NCBI GenBank assembly: GCA_030248225.1 | Contig: JASANE010012217.1 | Location: 60,445 to 124,444, forward strand | Length of the DNA: 64,000 bases | Direction: 5' to 3' | Source of the DNA: Trileptium ribeirensis | Lineage: Eukaryota; Nematoda; Enoplea; Enoplida; Thoracostomopsidae | Part shown: positions 52,801 to 57,949 of the stretch, piece by piece | How positions within the stretch are numbered: position 1 is the stretch's first letter | Layout of the letters: each line of letters begins with the position of its first letter | The notes under the pieces: model-generated | Seen by the model: the letters and a program-made list of their open reading frames with translations, nothing else | Databases searched by the model: none | Told to the model about the DNA's origin: nothing | Program-made: the position numbers and the translations under genes

Positions 52801-55005
52801 ATTCGCAATGTTATGTATTTACTTCTCTTCTTTCTAACCAAGCACTAAAATTCCAATTACTGAGGCGGGATTCCATGTTAAAATTAATTATATAATAAAC
52901 TATTGCATTAAAGGAGTGAAAATTTCGTTGAACAAATGTGCTGGCAATTGTAGAAAATTCCCAAAACGAGAAATTTGTTTTGTCAATAGAGTGAACATAC
53001 AGATTACCCTTAAAATGAAGAGTATAAAGTTGTTTGGAGCAAACAGAACCATTAGGTGTGACATGGAACATAAAAACAACAGTTTGATTTACAACCAAAC
53101 TGACTCTTTGCTATGGCCACTGTATAGATAATACAATTTCTGCTTTAAATAAGTAGTCGGAAAGCAGTAAACAACATACACATAACCGCACGTTAATACT
53201 CAGCAACAAACATTGCAGAACTATTGCTTATTATATATTTATGCCGACTAAGGTCTCATCCTCAATGAAAATGTCAGCCAAAGCAATCCTGCTTTTGTCA
53301 AATTCCAAACTGTAACTGTAAAGCAGTAACAAAATACACAAAAACGGTCGTTAGTCCTAAGCAACAAACATTGTGGAACGGTTATTACTACTTATGCCGC
53401 CTAAACTTTCATTCCCAACCCATCATTTTGTTATCAATTTCCAGACGATCATATTAAAAATTGTATGGATTTTGGGCTAAAAAGAATGTTACTCAACACT
53501 GCTAATTCACGGGTTAGAGTTACGCTTTCAGACGCGCGCCTGAATAATATATAAACTGCTACGCATATGAAACGGAAGAAAAATTAGCCAAATGTGTGAC
53601 AATCCAGATTAAGTTACAGATGTAAGAAATATATACCTTAGTTTTTATTTTATTCCGCTTCTGATTCTTTAATTCTGAAATTTTTGTCATGTTTATTTAC
53701 ATAGCCATCGCTTAGCTTACATACGAAATACATTTTACTTAAATTTCACAGAAATAGAAGCAATGAACTATGGCTACATACGATAATCTCTTCTGAGCAA
53801 AATGACGTGTCGGTCGATAGATTCATTAAAATCTGAAGTTTGCTTTCAATTCTCATTTATCCCTAATGTTCGCTAGAAAATACGGCTTACAGGACAGCGA
53901 TATCAGCAAGTATATTTTATATAATTATTCTTAAGTTGTTGCGTGGTTTGTGAGTATTAAAGCACACAATTTCCGCAGTTATTGTTTTATTGGTAAAGAC
54001 GTAGCATTAACGTGCAGTGGCTAGGCTATGAGTGGCATCAGAAAGAAACAACGACTTGTCAACATTCTTTCTGTGCGCAGTGTAATAGTTCTGCATGAAA
54101 AGTTGGCGAAATAGTGGCACATTGCGTTGTCCAACTCACCGACTGTAAACACAATTATTTCAGCTTCAAGTCACAATAACAGTAGTTATACACGAAACTG
54201 CATGGATAACATGGTTTACAACAAGATATATGAACATTTTGTTATTCTCTAGACGTTTTTGACAGGAGACCGCAGACTCCTCAACCCCTCCACCCTCCCC
54301 GGCGGTGGCATCACATGCTTCTTACCCCCTCGATGGCCGGTGGATTCCCCTCCCCGGCACCTCGAACGTCGCGCATGTATGTTCCGAAATATATGGAATC
54401 TGTACTATGAAAATATGCTACGACTATATTTCACAAGTTGGTTTAAAATGACAACTCTTTGTCTATAAAGTTTTATGTACCCATGTTTTATGCAAGGATG
54501 CATTTCAGCAACAAGAAACAATAGTTCATTAGAAATACTACGATTAAACCTAGTTTGTAAAATTAAAATATTTACAAACGAATAGCACTCACTTGCCAAT
54601 AATATTAAGTAAGTCATAATTTCTACGAAACACCAGACCTTCGTCGATGACAGCTGTTTGTCCAAATCCATTGCTGCCGGCACTAACTTGTTGTTGCTGT
54701 TGCACCATAATGGTTCCATGTTGCATAGCTGGCGTTCCAACGCTTTCACGTTGTAAAAATTGTTGCTGATAGTTCGAAACGCAAGGACCGACAGAATTAT
54801 TCGTTTTATTTGATGCGGATAGAGGTGCGCATTCGTGTGGCTTATTGCACTCCTCCAGCTGTTGAAACGGTGGCGCAGCTTCCGGACTTTTCTGGTAAAA
54901 TGGTACGTGATTTGGCGTAATACTCTCCACCGGACAGCTACGGCCAACATTATCAGCTAGATGAGATGATTTGTCTTGTGGACCTGCAGGGCGCTGTTGC
55001 ATCAT
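1767..55005 (-). CDS. CASK: CASK (LIN-2-type MAGUK scaffold pseudokinase), gene span of 11 reconstructed exons; 3' part missing
   Basis: Joined exons, in minus-strand order: 55005-54593, 52331-52219, 49578-49473, 47297-47220, 42427-42252, 39214-39039, 35704-35582, 34915-34832, 33458-33323, 31711-31584 and 1844-1767. All phases agree and give 537 codons. Approximate domains: residues 1-120 Gln/Pro/Ser-rich extension; 125-395 CaMK-like kinase domain; 396-423 autoinhibitory/calmodulin-binding helix; 424-468 linker; 469-537 L27 region. CASK is known to anchor synaptic and epithelial junction complexes through L27, PDZ, SH3 and GK domains, and its kinase works without Mg2+. Seen here: ATP-binding Lys159 (AVKIVDV), HRD at 257-259 followed by I-R-P-H-C, and GFS at 280-282 in place of DFG. 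Cys instead of Asn after HRD and Gly instead of Asp are CASK hallmarks. Exon sizes of 78 and 84 nt and the LLD/LYDRI junction match the vertebrate layout as I remember it. PDZ/SH3/GK exons are absent from the window. The start is uncertain because an upstream non-coding or coding exon may exist. Confidence 0.9.
2280..2465. repeat. Dispersed repeat related to 57.39-57.60 kb and 35.22-35.30 kb
   Basis: A C-rich motif (GGGGTAACCAA, then CCCCATTTT...AATTTTC, then AAAATTTTCCGCG) is followed by a GGGGTGGGCG segment. The same order occurs at 57390-57600, and the middle part at 35220-35300 on the same strand. The ends are unclear. Confidence 0.5.
3235..3965 (+). repeat. ~730-bp pyrimidine-rich degenerate tandem tract
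   Basis: It consists of endless variants of a 10-16 nt unit of the form TTTCCCAATTTC / GTTTTCCCAATTT on the plus strand, with almost no purine runs other than AA/AAA. The units are too diverged for a fixed period. The strand asymmetry is strong. No coding frame survives. Confidence 0.65.
5320..5615. repeat. Partial copies of the fold-back family arm
   Basis: Positions 5545-5605 (GTCGAGCTTAACTCAATGG, then ATTATCGTTATATCTTCAAA) match the arm of the fold-back element at 41240-41300. A second weaker stretch (CCAATGGTACCAAAATC) lies at 5336-5352. No complete hairpin is seen here. Confidence 0.45.
7328..7610 (-). repeat. tRNA-derived SINE copy 1
   Basis: Read on the minus strand it carries a perfect RNA polymerase III B-box (GGTTCGATCC). 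Its flanking sequence is shared, in the same order and orientation, with copies at 31.1 and 42.5 kb (ATCGTGCA, then TTTGACAA...CTCAA, then ACGACA.ACTTAGTTA, then TGGGTC.ATTTG). It is diverged and has no target duplication I can define. Confidence 0.55.
10565..10870 (-). repeat. ~300-bp dispersed repeat, inverted relative to 16.77-17.09 kb
   Basis: Its reverse complement aligns through GTTACTATAGTAAAACCACG, TAGTAATGCTC, GCAAAACCGTTGCATTTT and GTGTGCAGTCGATGCACGC with 16840-17075, and more weakly beyond. It has no coding frame. The two copies are 6 kb apart and face each other. Confidence 0.7.
10880..11165 (+). repeat. GC-rich island with tRNA-like B-box
   Basis: This is a sharp GC-rich patch in AT-rich DNA. 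It contains GGGGTTCGAATCGCATGG at about 11021-11038, which resembles a pol III B-box, preceded by GCCTATAGGGGAAGG. It could be the head of another tRNA-related SINE or a captured fragment. The two short frames across it are probably not coding. Confidence 0.3.
11545..11870 (+). pseudogene. Transposase-like N-terminal fragment with PIP-box motif, frameshifted
   Basis: The frame from about 11545 reads [20 protein letters not shown], which contains Q-x-x-L-x-x-F-F preceded by basic residues, the consensus of a PCNA-interacting box. After about 11690 sense continues in another frame with [20 protein letters not shown] and then LIHSCVTK, so one indel separates the halves. Basic stretch plus Q..L..FF near the N-terminus followed by a short acidic spacer is common in hAT/ZMYM-like domesticated or mobile transposases; that assignment is inference. 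No catalytic domain follows; the downstream DNA is the monomer array at 12.4 kb. The DNA just upstream ends in TAG, a possible acceptor. Confidence 0.35.
12343..12444 (+). repeat. Two tandem ~52-bp units before the monomer element
   Basis: GAACGTAGTGAAACGTAGTG...GTTAAATCTTCA is followed by GAACGTTGTAAAACATAGTG...GTTGAAATCTTTT, two diverged head-to-tail units directly abutting the head of the 12.44-kb element. Confidence 0.55.
12443..14358 (+). mobile_element. Head-monomers-tail repeat element, copy 1 (Helitron/HINE-like)
   Basis: The head AAATTCCGTCTGTG...GTGATCGGCC, then ACTCGGGAAAGACTTAACCG, is followed by about five tandem monomers with starts marked by AAGGTTATTTTTATCTTA at 12651, 12974, 13328, 13674 and a variant at 14000 (spacing 323, 354, 346, 326 nt). 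The unique tail runs from about 14215 (CAACTTGTGCGGTAGTGTG) to GAGTTACTAG at 14350-14358. A unique head and tail around a tandem core with a CTAG end followed by T suggests a rolling-circle (Helitron/HINE-like) non-autonomous element; this is inference. Short open frames in the monomers are shared by copies and show no known domain. Confidence 0.6.
14359..15826 (+). mobile_element. Head-monomers-tail repeat element, copy 2, head-to-tail with copy 1
   Basis: It begins directly after the CTAG of copy 1 with TTTAAATTCCGTCTGTGTG. It carries the same head (CATAACTCGGGAACGACTTA), about three monomers (markers at about 14567, 14926 and 15280) and the same tail ending GATAGAGTTACGAG at about 15826. 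Its head is closer to a likely consensus than that of copy 1. Confidence 0.6.
16770..17085 (+). repeat. ~300-bp dispersed repeat, partner of 10.57-10.87 kb
   Basis: It contains CAGTTACTACAGTAAAACCA, TGGCAAAACTGTTGCATTTT and GTGTGCAGTCGATACACGC, the inverted counterparts of the 10.6-kb copy. Together they flank the transposase-like fragment and the two monomer elements. Confidence 0.7.
17220..17875 (+). repeat. Degenerate ~90-bp minisatellite, about seven units
   Basis: The recurring core is AACATCGCTAAGAATTAA, then TGCGCTATCCGAT, then ACAACGATGCAAG, then TGTGTGCTTACTA, then CAAGGGTGCAATAAT. Units begin near 17222, 17289, 17370, 17450, 17525, 17615, 17705 and 17790, with indels. Confidence 0.7.
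18768..19019 (-). CDS. Candidate start exon of an unrecognised nested gene
   Basis: 84 codons run from ATG at 19019, with an in-frame TAA two codons upstream, to a perfect GTAAGTAT donor at 18767. The peptide is hydrophilic and Ser/Thr-rich ([15 protein letters not shown]...; [28 protein letters not shown]), with no membrane segment and no domain I recognise; it looks like a cytoplasmic tail. The GC content is higher than the surroundings. An internal GTAAGTCTG at the 12th codon could be an alternative donor. I found no partner exon. It could also be chance. Confidence 0.3.
19373..20337. mobile_element. ~965-bp MITE-like element with AAGGGCGTTGCCAG / AAAAGGGGTAGCCTGG ends
   Basis: The left end (19376 on) reads AAGGGCGTTGCCAG and leads into a long G run and GGTCGCGGCCC. 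The right end read inward on the minus strand is AAAAGGGGTAGCCTGG, a long G run and GGTCGCGACC. The inverted agreement and the GGGGCGTAGCCAGG-type terminus, common in animal DNA transposons, support one element. A related terminus (CAGGGGAGTAGCCAGGATTT) occurs at 63508. The interior frames look non-coding. Confidence 0.5.
20564..20655 (-). repeat. Loop segment of the fold-back family (CTAAGCCTAAGCC palindrome)
   Basis: The reverse complement matches 36370-36420 over about 45 nt (TTAGGCTAAG..TAAGGCTTAG, then GCTTAGTATATCGAGAACAG). The second half refolds on the first (CTAAGCCTAAGCC / CTTAGGCCTAAG). Confidence 0.65.
20660..22065 (+). pseudogene. Broken LINE reverse transcriptase (Jockey/CR1-like) with simple-repeat tail
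   Basis: Frames in order: 20660-20850 ([24 protein letters not shown]), then a frameshift, 20832-21194 ([51 protein letters not shown]), then 21290-21978 ([61 protein letters not shown]). FADD is the polymerase catalytic motif. The C-terminal order (LGV..D..L.F, Y....W.P, R.L..LK..L...RR..D) fits non-LTR elements of the Jockey/CR1 group. It is 5'-truncated, with at least three breaks and stops. It ends in a TAAA/AATA-type tail at 22034-22064, as expected for a 3' end. Plus strand, opposite to CASK. Confidence 0.85.
25084..25160 (+). repeat. tRNA-like A-box segment (SINE head or tRNA pseudogene)
   Basis: CGTGGCCGAGTGGTCTAGCG resembles the D-arm/A-box of Ser or Leu tRNAs. A GCG...CGC stem follows, but the B-box equivalent (TGTTCAACTACC) is poor. 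I do not call a functional tRNA. Confidence 0.3.
26203..26232 (+). repeat. (AAT)n microsatellite
   Basis: About ten AAT/AAC units. It sits inside a 129-codon plus-strand frame and gives a poly-Asn run; I regard the frame as accidental. Confidence 0.8.
26642..26854 (-). CDS. Candidate exon of a CTR-family (SLC31) copper transporter, TM1 region
   Basis: 213 nt, 71 whole codons. The acceptor is CTCGGCAG and the donor GTATGAGTG (26634-26641). It reads [20 protein letters not shown], then [20 protein letters not shown], then [15 protein letters not shown] proteins have an N-terminal Met-containing segment, TM1 starting near L-F-x-x-W, and an ending Y-E-x-L-K-x-x-R-x-x-L-x-x. Here [15 protein letters not shown]...R-A-R-L-K-R follow that pattern, with a Met near the start of TM1. 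The M-x-x-x-M and G-x-x-x-G of TM2/TM3 would lie in other exons, which I did not find. Alternative: chance hydrophobic frame. Minus strand, inside the CASK intron. Confidence 0.35.
28440..28865. repeat. Inverted repeat made of ~34-bp GGTTCGAAAACC-type units
   Basis: The left arm (about 28497-28556: CCACACCCAGGTTTTTGAAC, then CACTAGCTCAGACG) pairs with the right arm (about 28738-28800: AGTGGTTCAAAAAATCTGGG, then CGTGGTATAAG). Between and beside them are tandem units GTCTGAAAAAGTGGTTCGAA at 28639, 28670 and 28699. No coding frame. It could fold into a long hairpin. Confidence 0.7.
29707..30060 (-). pseudogene. GPCR-like fragment (ICL3-TM6-TM7-tail), two frameshifts
   Basis: Three collinear minus-strand frames look like one rhodopsin-type receptor end. 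Frame 1 (about 30050-30003): [20 protein letters not shown], like a third intracellular loop. Frame 2 (about 30003-29812): [20 protein letters not shown] resembles TM6, with F-P-F-P at the CWxP position; a short loop follows, then [20 protein letters not shown] and AKGINQFF, like TM7 (A-P-x-L-Y for N-P-x-x-Y) and helix 8. Frame 3 (29812-29707): a polar tail ending [16 protein letters not shown] and a stop. The shifts fall near 30000 and at the T5 run 29806-29810. It is either a pseudogene or has two sequencing/assembly indels. It is nested in the CASK intron, same strand. Confidence 0.4.
31108..31370 (-). repeat. tRNA-derived SINE copy 2
   Basis: Same order of blocks as at 7.3 and 42.5 kb (ATCGTGCAATGTTTGACAAA; GCACCAGGAATGGCATCC; ACGACACACTTAGTTAA; GTGGGCGCAAAAGG). 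The B-box position is degraded. Confidence 0.55.
31584..31711 (-). CDS. CASK: CASK exon J: first part of the L27 region
   Basis: 128 nt (2+42 codons). The acceptor is TTGTTTTAG and the donor GTGAGT. It encodes [20 protein letters not shown] and ends MRLRSLLD, aligning with vertebrate [20 protein letters not shown]...LHTLLD. L27 helices form heterotetramers with partners such as VELI/LIN-7 and SAP97. The phase-0 end abuts LYDRI of the next exon, nearly 30 kb away. Confidence 0.9.
32400..32530 (-). repeat. Fold-back family loop remnant
   Basis: CTCATATAAAAATCTTAGCT and TTAGGCTAAGG correspond to CTCATATAAGGACCTTAGCT / TTAGGCTAAG at 36359-36384, followed by a diverged end. It lies in the intron between CASK exons I and J. 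Confidence 0.55.
33323..33458 (-). CDS. CASK: CASK exon I: linker between kinase and L27
   Basis: 136 nt (45 codons+1). The acceptor is AATTTCAG and the donor GTTAGT. It starts [15 protein letters not shown], corresponding to vertebrate GAVLAAVSSHKFNSF, and then becomes a Ser/Pro-rich diverged linker ending A-A-T-G. Phase and position match the vertebrate exon that ends before the L27 region. Its identity rests mainly on location and phase, because the second half is not conserved. Confidence 0.85.
34832..34915 (-). CDS. CASK: CASK exon H: autoinhibitory / calmodulin-binding helix
   Basis: 84 nt, 28 codons, matching the vertebrate exon length. The acceptor is TTCTTGCAG and the donor GTATGT. 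The sequence starts E-R-D-R-F-A and ends [11 protein letters not shown], aligning with vertebrate ERDRYAYK...LRKFNARRKLK. The basic amphipathic helix is the Ca2+/calmodulin-binding segment in the family. Confidence 0.95.
35582..35704 (-). CDS. CASK: CASK exon G: C-terminal end of the kinase domain
   Basis: 123 nt, 41 whole codons. The acceptor is CCTTTAG and the donor GTATGT. It encodes [12 protein letters not shown] and [13 protein letters not shown], which align with CASK WSHISESAKDLV and ITVYEALNHPWLK. The Arg of the N-K-R-I-T motif, conserved in subdomain XI of CaM kinases, is present. Confidence 0.95.
35990..36740. repeat. Fold-back (long inverted repeat) element, copy 1
   Basis: The left arm, about 35991-36276, pairs with the right arm, about 36440-36735: for example CCTGGTTCTTTTCC with GGAAAAGAGCCCA, ATTTTGTCAATTTTGAAG with CTTCAAAACTGACCAAAT, GATTCAGCTCGA with CGAGCTGAATC, ATATCCCTGAAAAAG with TTTTTCAGGGATGT, and GGTACCATGCGACTCG with CGAGTCGAATGGTACC. 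The ~160-nt centre carries the TTAGGCTAAG..CTTAGGCTTAG palindromic loop. There is no transposase; frames across it are repeat noise. Confidence 0.8.
39039..39214 (-). CDS. CASK: CASK exon F: activation segment (APE) to alpha-G
   Basis: 176 nt (2+58 codons). The acceptor is TTTAAG, with a poor pyrimidine tract, and the donor GTAAGT. The peptide begins [20 protein letters not shown], then [20 protein letters not shown] and [18 protein letters not shown]. It matches vertebrate VGTPHFMAPEV...YGKPVDVWG...LSGCLPFYG over its full length, including the APE motif and the DVWG of helix F. Confidence 0.95.
39548..40280 (-). mobile_element. Head-monomers-tail repeat element, copy 3, inverted and 5'-truncated
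   Basis: The reverse complement of the tail is present from ACTAGTAACTCTATCGAGAT (39548) through CATACAATACCGCACAAGTT, followed by monomers in reverse (CAAAGTTAAGATAAAAATAA, then CCTTGC near 40065). Homology stops near 40280 (AGGAACCACGAGGTT). The ACTAG terminus is flanked by AAA, like the TTT after copies 1 and 2. Confidence 0.65.
40631..40676. repeat. Perfect 19-bp stem hairpin
   Basis: TATTATACATCAAAAAGTT (40631-40649) and its exact complement (40658-40676) surround an 8-nt loop. TATAATAACAT-type repeats continue to about 40760. It looks like a simple palindromic insertion rather than a miRNA, being AT-only apart from a few bases. Confidence 0.7.
40858..41322. repeat. Fold-back (long inverted repeat) element, copy 2
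   Basis: Left arm GAGTCTTTCCCTTTAG...AAATTGGTTAATTTTG...ATAATTTTAGTACT..TCGACTAAGCTCGGCGA pairs with right arm TCGTCGAGCTCAGTC..ATGGTACTAAAATTAT...CAAAATTGGTCAATTT...GGAAAAGACCC. The loop contains CTAAGGCTTAGGCTTAGG. The arms match those of copy 1 in part, so this is a family. GGCCG-rich sequence follows at 41320-41395. Confidence 0.75.
42252..42427 (-). CDS. CASK: CASK exon E: catalytic loop and altered DFG region
   Basis: 176 nt (1+58 codons+1). The acceptor is CTTTTTAG and the donor GTAAGG. It encodes [20 protein letters not shown], then [10 protein letters not shown], then a [12 protein letters not shown] segment. Active kinases have HRDxKxxN and DFG; here Lys is Arg, Asn is Cys and DFG is GFS. 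Cys and a Gly-Phe motif are typical of CASK; the Arg and the Ser are extra departures. The exon ends N-G-G, the same position as the vertebrate V-A-G-G boundary. Confidence 0.95.
42465..42720 (-). repeat. tRNA-derived SINE copy 3
   Basis: On the minus strand it contains CTAGATAGCTCAGTGGTTTG (A-box-like) and GGTTCTATCC (B-box-like) about 40 nt apart, as in a tRNA. It shares flanking blocks with copies 1 and 2. It is the best-preserved copy, starting about 37 nt outside CASK exon E. Confidence 0.65.
43823..44163 (+). repeat. Three tandem 113-bp units
   Basis: Units start CGATCATTACCCATCTATCC at 43823, 43936 and 44049. They are near-identical apart from a few substitutions, and the third is slightly shortened. 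It is young by its low divergence. Intronic (CASK D-E). Confidence 0.9.
44774..44854 (+). repeat. Three tandem 27-bp units
   Basis: TATTTAAGCGATAGGCTAGT-type units start at 44774, 44801 and 44828; the first two are identical and the third is diverged. Confidence 0.8.
45510..45544. repeat. Perfect 14-bp stem hairpin
   Basis: AAATTTCAATTATA, then a 7-nt loop, then the exact complement. AT-rich, of unknown meaning. Confidence 0.6.
46390..46517 (-). CDS. Candidate exon of an unrecognised nested gene
   Basis: 128 nt between an AAAG acceptor (weak tract) and a strong GTATAAGT donor (46382-46389), open in one frame: [20 protein letters not shown], then [20 protein letters not shown]. It is charged and helix-like. 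It is not CASK: phase 1-1 does not fit the D-E junction (phase 2). No domain recognised. It may be chance. Confidence 0.22.
46912..47035 (+). repeat. Tandem CCCCCC-AGAAACTGGGG cassette
   Basis: About four diverged units of CTGGTTGGTCTGACCTACCT / CCCCCCAGAAACTGGGG. GTCTGACC occurs twice and AGAAACTGGGG three or four times. Preceded by repeated GCAGGTAATTATAAGCAG at 46835-46890. Confidence 0.65.
47220..47297 (-). CDS. CASK: CASK exon [19 protein letters not shown] segment
   Basis: 78 nt (1+25 codons+2). The acceptor is TATTTCAG; the donor begins GTTGGTTT, a weak but GT-type site. The peptide reads [18 protein letters not shown] followed by VYSEAVAS, nearly identical to vertebrate [30 protein letters not shown]. 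This is the most diagnostic exon for CASK as opposed to CaMKII. The split Ser codon AG|T joins exon E. Confidence 0.95.
49473..49578 (-). CDS. CASK: CASK exon C: alpha-C helix and hinge
   Basis: 106 nt (2+34 codons+2). The acceptor is CGTTTTAG and the donor GTAAGT (49467-49472). It encodes [20 protein letters not shown] and then [14 protein letters not shown]. The alpha-C glutamate (E of KNEA) pairs with the ATP-site Lys in kinases, and the hinge reads F-V-F-E, compared with M-V-F-E-F in vertebrate CASK. The final split codon gives Tyr with the first base of exon D. Confidence 0.93.
51715..51790 (+). repeat. tRNA-like sequence with A- and B-box
   Basis: CGGCCAAGCGATTATAGGGC, then GCAGACAATCTGC (hairpin), then GCAGGTTCGAAACC (B-box) are spaced roughly as in a tRNA, but no acceptor stem is evident. 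It is probably a tRNA pseudogene or SINE head. Confidence 0.35.
52219..52331 (-). CDS. CASK: CASK exon B: glycine-rich loop and ATP-binding lysine
   Basis: 113 nt (1+37 codons+1). The acceptor is TTTTAG before AGGTCCC and the donor GTACGTAT. It encodes G-K-G-P-F-S-V-V, the altered Gly-rich loop, which matches CASK IGKGPFSVV exactly, and AVKIVDV with the conserved kinase Lys (residue 159). Between them lies a TGQQYAVK segment like vertebrate TGQQFAVK. It joins exon A by completing the Lys codon split AA|A. Confidence 0.93.
53150..53425 (+). repeat. Two diverged direct copies of ~100 bp
   Basis: AAAGCAGTAAACAACATACA...GCAACAAACATTGCAGAACT...TATGCCGACTAA (from 53161) recurs as AAAGCAGTAACAAAATACAC...GCAACAAACATTGTGGAACG...TATGCCGCCTAA (from 53320). 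Confidence 0.6.
54593..55005 (-). CDS. CASK: CASK exon A: Gln-rich N-terminal extension and start of the kinase domain
   Basis: 137 codons plus 2 nt from tandem ATG codons at 55005 to a consensus donor (GTGAGTGC, 54585-54592). The last residues, [18 protein letters not shown], align with the beginning of vertebrate CASK (a short acidic start, then V-Y-E-L, then I-G-K). The preceding ~115 residues are rich in Gln, Pro, Ser and Asn, include a run of five Gln (QQQQQ) and have no recognised domain; vertebrate CASK has no such extension. The frame stays open upstream to an AG at about 55039 (TTAG then TTG GAA AAA), so this may be an internal exon entered there; I took the first in-frame ATG. A different frame of the same strand is open for 181 codons across this exon (54405-54950). 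Confidence 0.75.
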
Positions 55006-55784
55006 CGTCTGTTGCAACCATCTGTCAAATTTTTCCAACTAACTATTTATACATCAACATTGTTACAATGAGCTGGCATATAATTCAGCAAAATATTGAA
55101 TGTTAATTTGAATTCATACATTTCATATATATATATTTTCTATGATTTCCATCAAATATGAAAAAATAGGCAAATAAATATAATTTATTGCTATCTAAAA
55201 TATAACAGTTGAATATGTACAATGAACAAAATTGTAACAGTAACAGCCGCAACTTTTCCTGCTGCAGAGGTAAATATAATATGTGCTTTTGTTAGAGGAA
55301 ACAACCGCCAAGCCGCAATACGTATGAAATGGAATGCAGTGTTTTTAAATGCAGAATTCTATGGGTACTCTTCCGGAAAAGTAAAATATTCAGCAAAGTA
55401 ATATTCCCACGAAAAATCAAGAAGATCAAGAACTGGTTAACTGTGACATATTCATGTTATGTCCACTATTACCTCACTCCTGCTTATAAAGCATTTCGTA
55501 TGAGATAGTATAAAAAAAGTGAAATAGCATAAAACCAAGAACCCAGTACTTGTTTGTGAATATAGGATTGTCGGGCCAATCACTACCTCAAAATTGTTTT
55601 AATAGTATTTTAGTAATTTACCAGCTTTTAGTAATTTATTTTGATGATATATAAAGAGAGTAGAAATATTTCCTTCGGCACAGGTATAAAGATTATCATA
55701 TCCTCTCATAAAACCCGAGAATATATACTTGAAGTTAATAAGGTTAAATAAATGCTGTAACACCGTACAATAATATATTTCCAA

Positions 55785-56414
55785 TATATTTTAACCTATA
55801 CGGTGTAGATGGCATTATATCGGATTGCAGGTTATGTGAAACATCATTGTCTCCTATATTTTAACCTATACGGCGTAGATGACATTATATCGGATAGTAG
55901 GTTATGTGAAACATCATTGTCTCCTATATTTTACCTATACGGCGTAGATGACATTATATCGGATAGTAGGTTATGTGAAACATCATTGTCTCCTATATTT
56001 TAATCTATAGGGCGTAGATGACATTATATCGGATAGTAGGTTATGTGAAACATCATTGTCTCCTATATTTTAACCTATACGGCGTAGATGACATTATATC
56101 GGATAGTAGGTTATGTGAAACATCATTGTCTCCTACATTTTAACCTATACGGCGTAGATGACATTATATCGGATAGTAGGTTATGTGAAACATCATTGTG
56201 TCCTATATTTTAACCTATACGGCGTAGATGACATTATATCGGATTGCAGGTTATGTGAAACATCATTGTCTCCTATATTTTAACCTATACGGCGTAGATG
56301 ACATTATATCGGATAGTAGGTTATGTGAAACATCATTGTCTCCTATATTTTAATCTATATGGCGTAGATGACATTATATCGGATAGTAGGTTATGTGAAA
56401 CATTATTTTCTCCT
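55785..56414 (+). repeat. 70-bp minisatellite, about nine units
   Basis: The core CGGCGTAGATGACATTATAT, then CGGATAGTAGGTTATGTGAA, then ACATCATTGTCTCCTATATT repeats at 69-70 bp with only a few substitutions per unit. It lies about 0.8 kb upstream of the first CASK exon. Short open frames through it are repeat artefacts. Confidence 0.92.
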
Positions 56415-57389
56415 TTGAAGAGCAACAAGCCATATAAAATTGCAAAAAATGACATAAAATTTTAAGATTGGTCGCATGGATAGCACATACATGGCGAAGC
56501 AGGTTTTCAAGGGGGGCTACTCCCTGAGGCCTCGACCCCCCGAGGCCCTAGTTAGCCCCTTTTGAAGCTACCACCATATACTCCCGGTGCGTCGCATCCT
56601 CCTCGCCCCTCCACCCAAGCCCACCATGACGCGGAAAATTGAAAATTTCAGCCAAAATTGTGTAAAATTGACAATAATGAAGAAGGTACTCGGGGGTGAC
56701 AGGGTGTTGAGGGAGTCATCAACCCATTCTGGAGAACCTCTCACGAAGAACTTCTACCCTCCCCCACATTACCCTCACCACCGACCCCAGCTACAGCCCC
56801 GTGAGACCTGAGAGCGTCAGCAGGTATGAGATAATATTTACCAACACACAATTCATTCCTCACAAAGATGATTAAAGTTTTGTACATTTTATATATCATC
56901 TTGTAGGAAACGTGTCATAGAAGAAACAAAAAGTTGATAAAATTGTCCATGGCCAAGCACTTGCATTCAAATAAAACCTTTACCCGCAAACAGCCTAGCT
57001 GTAGTTCCCTTTGATATGGGTGCCGGCTTTTGAATAGATCATAAAATGTCAAGAGATGCCTTTAGCCTAATGCCAAAATGTGTCTAATGCCGACTTAACA
57101 CTGAAAATTCGTACAAAACTACTATTATGCATAATGGCATATTAGTAACATTGGCTGCCTTAATTGATTTGAATTTCAATAACTGTTCTTTGATGGTAAT
57201 GGTGATTTCGCTGAAGTCAGAGTATTTATTTTACAAACAGTACGATTAAATCACGCAAAATTTTTTACCATAAAACATTCTTCTGCCTATCAGATTTCAC
57301 TTTCGTTAATAATTTCAAATAAACTTTTGCTCTATATTTAAAACATGGATTTTTAAAGCTAACAAAAAAGAAAGCATACACTTACTATC

Positions 57390-57600
57390 TGGGGTTAACC
57401 AAAAATTCTCCCCCCGCTGCCCAGGTTTTCGTCATAATTTTCCCATTTTCCCCTATTTTGTCTTGTAAATTTGCTAGAATTGCTAAAATTTTCCACGCGC
57501 CTTCTGTGCGCCAGGGTGGAAGGGACCAAGGTGGAGAAGGTGGGGTGCAGACTCTCAACCAATCTGACCCTTAGGAAGGGTAGGCCCCTTGCCCTCCCAT
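57390..57600. repeat. Dispersed repeat related to 2.28-2.46 kb
   Basis: GGGGTTAACCAAAAATTCTC, then TAATTTTCCCATTTTCCCC, then AAAATTTTCCACGCGCC, then GGTGGAAGGG occur in the same order as at 2.3 kb. Confidence 0.5.
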
Positions 57601-57949
57601 GTATACATATTATGCCTTATATTGAGTCAGAGTTCTATTTGTTAGTATAATTTATGATTATATTTTTTACAAAATACAAGTACTTGCTGGTACGATTCTG
57701 CGTTATTATACACTTTACGGATATCTATTTGTGTGCTTGGAATACTGGCTTATTATACACCTAGAATCTGACTAGATTTGACATGACCATTTTATGGCTG
57801 TTCAAAGTCCGCCCAGGTGGATTACTGGTTCTGACGGAGAGGGTGGTTGGAAAGTCGGCAAGAGCGATACGTCACGGGAACATTAAAGTTCCATTACGCT
57901 AACCACGAAGCTATTTTCAGCTGACATTTCCACGAAATGAGGCATGTAT

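Noticed and set aside
55785..56414. CRISPR-like appearance of regular repeats.
   Set aside because: Units are contiguous with no unique spacers, and the context is an animal genome; it is a minisatellite.
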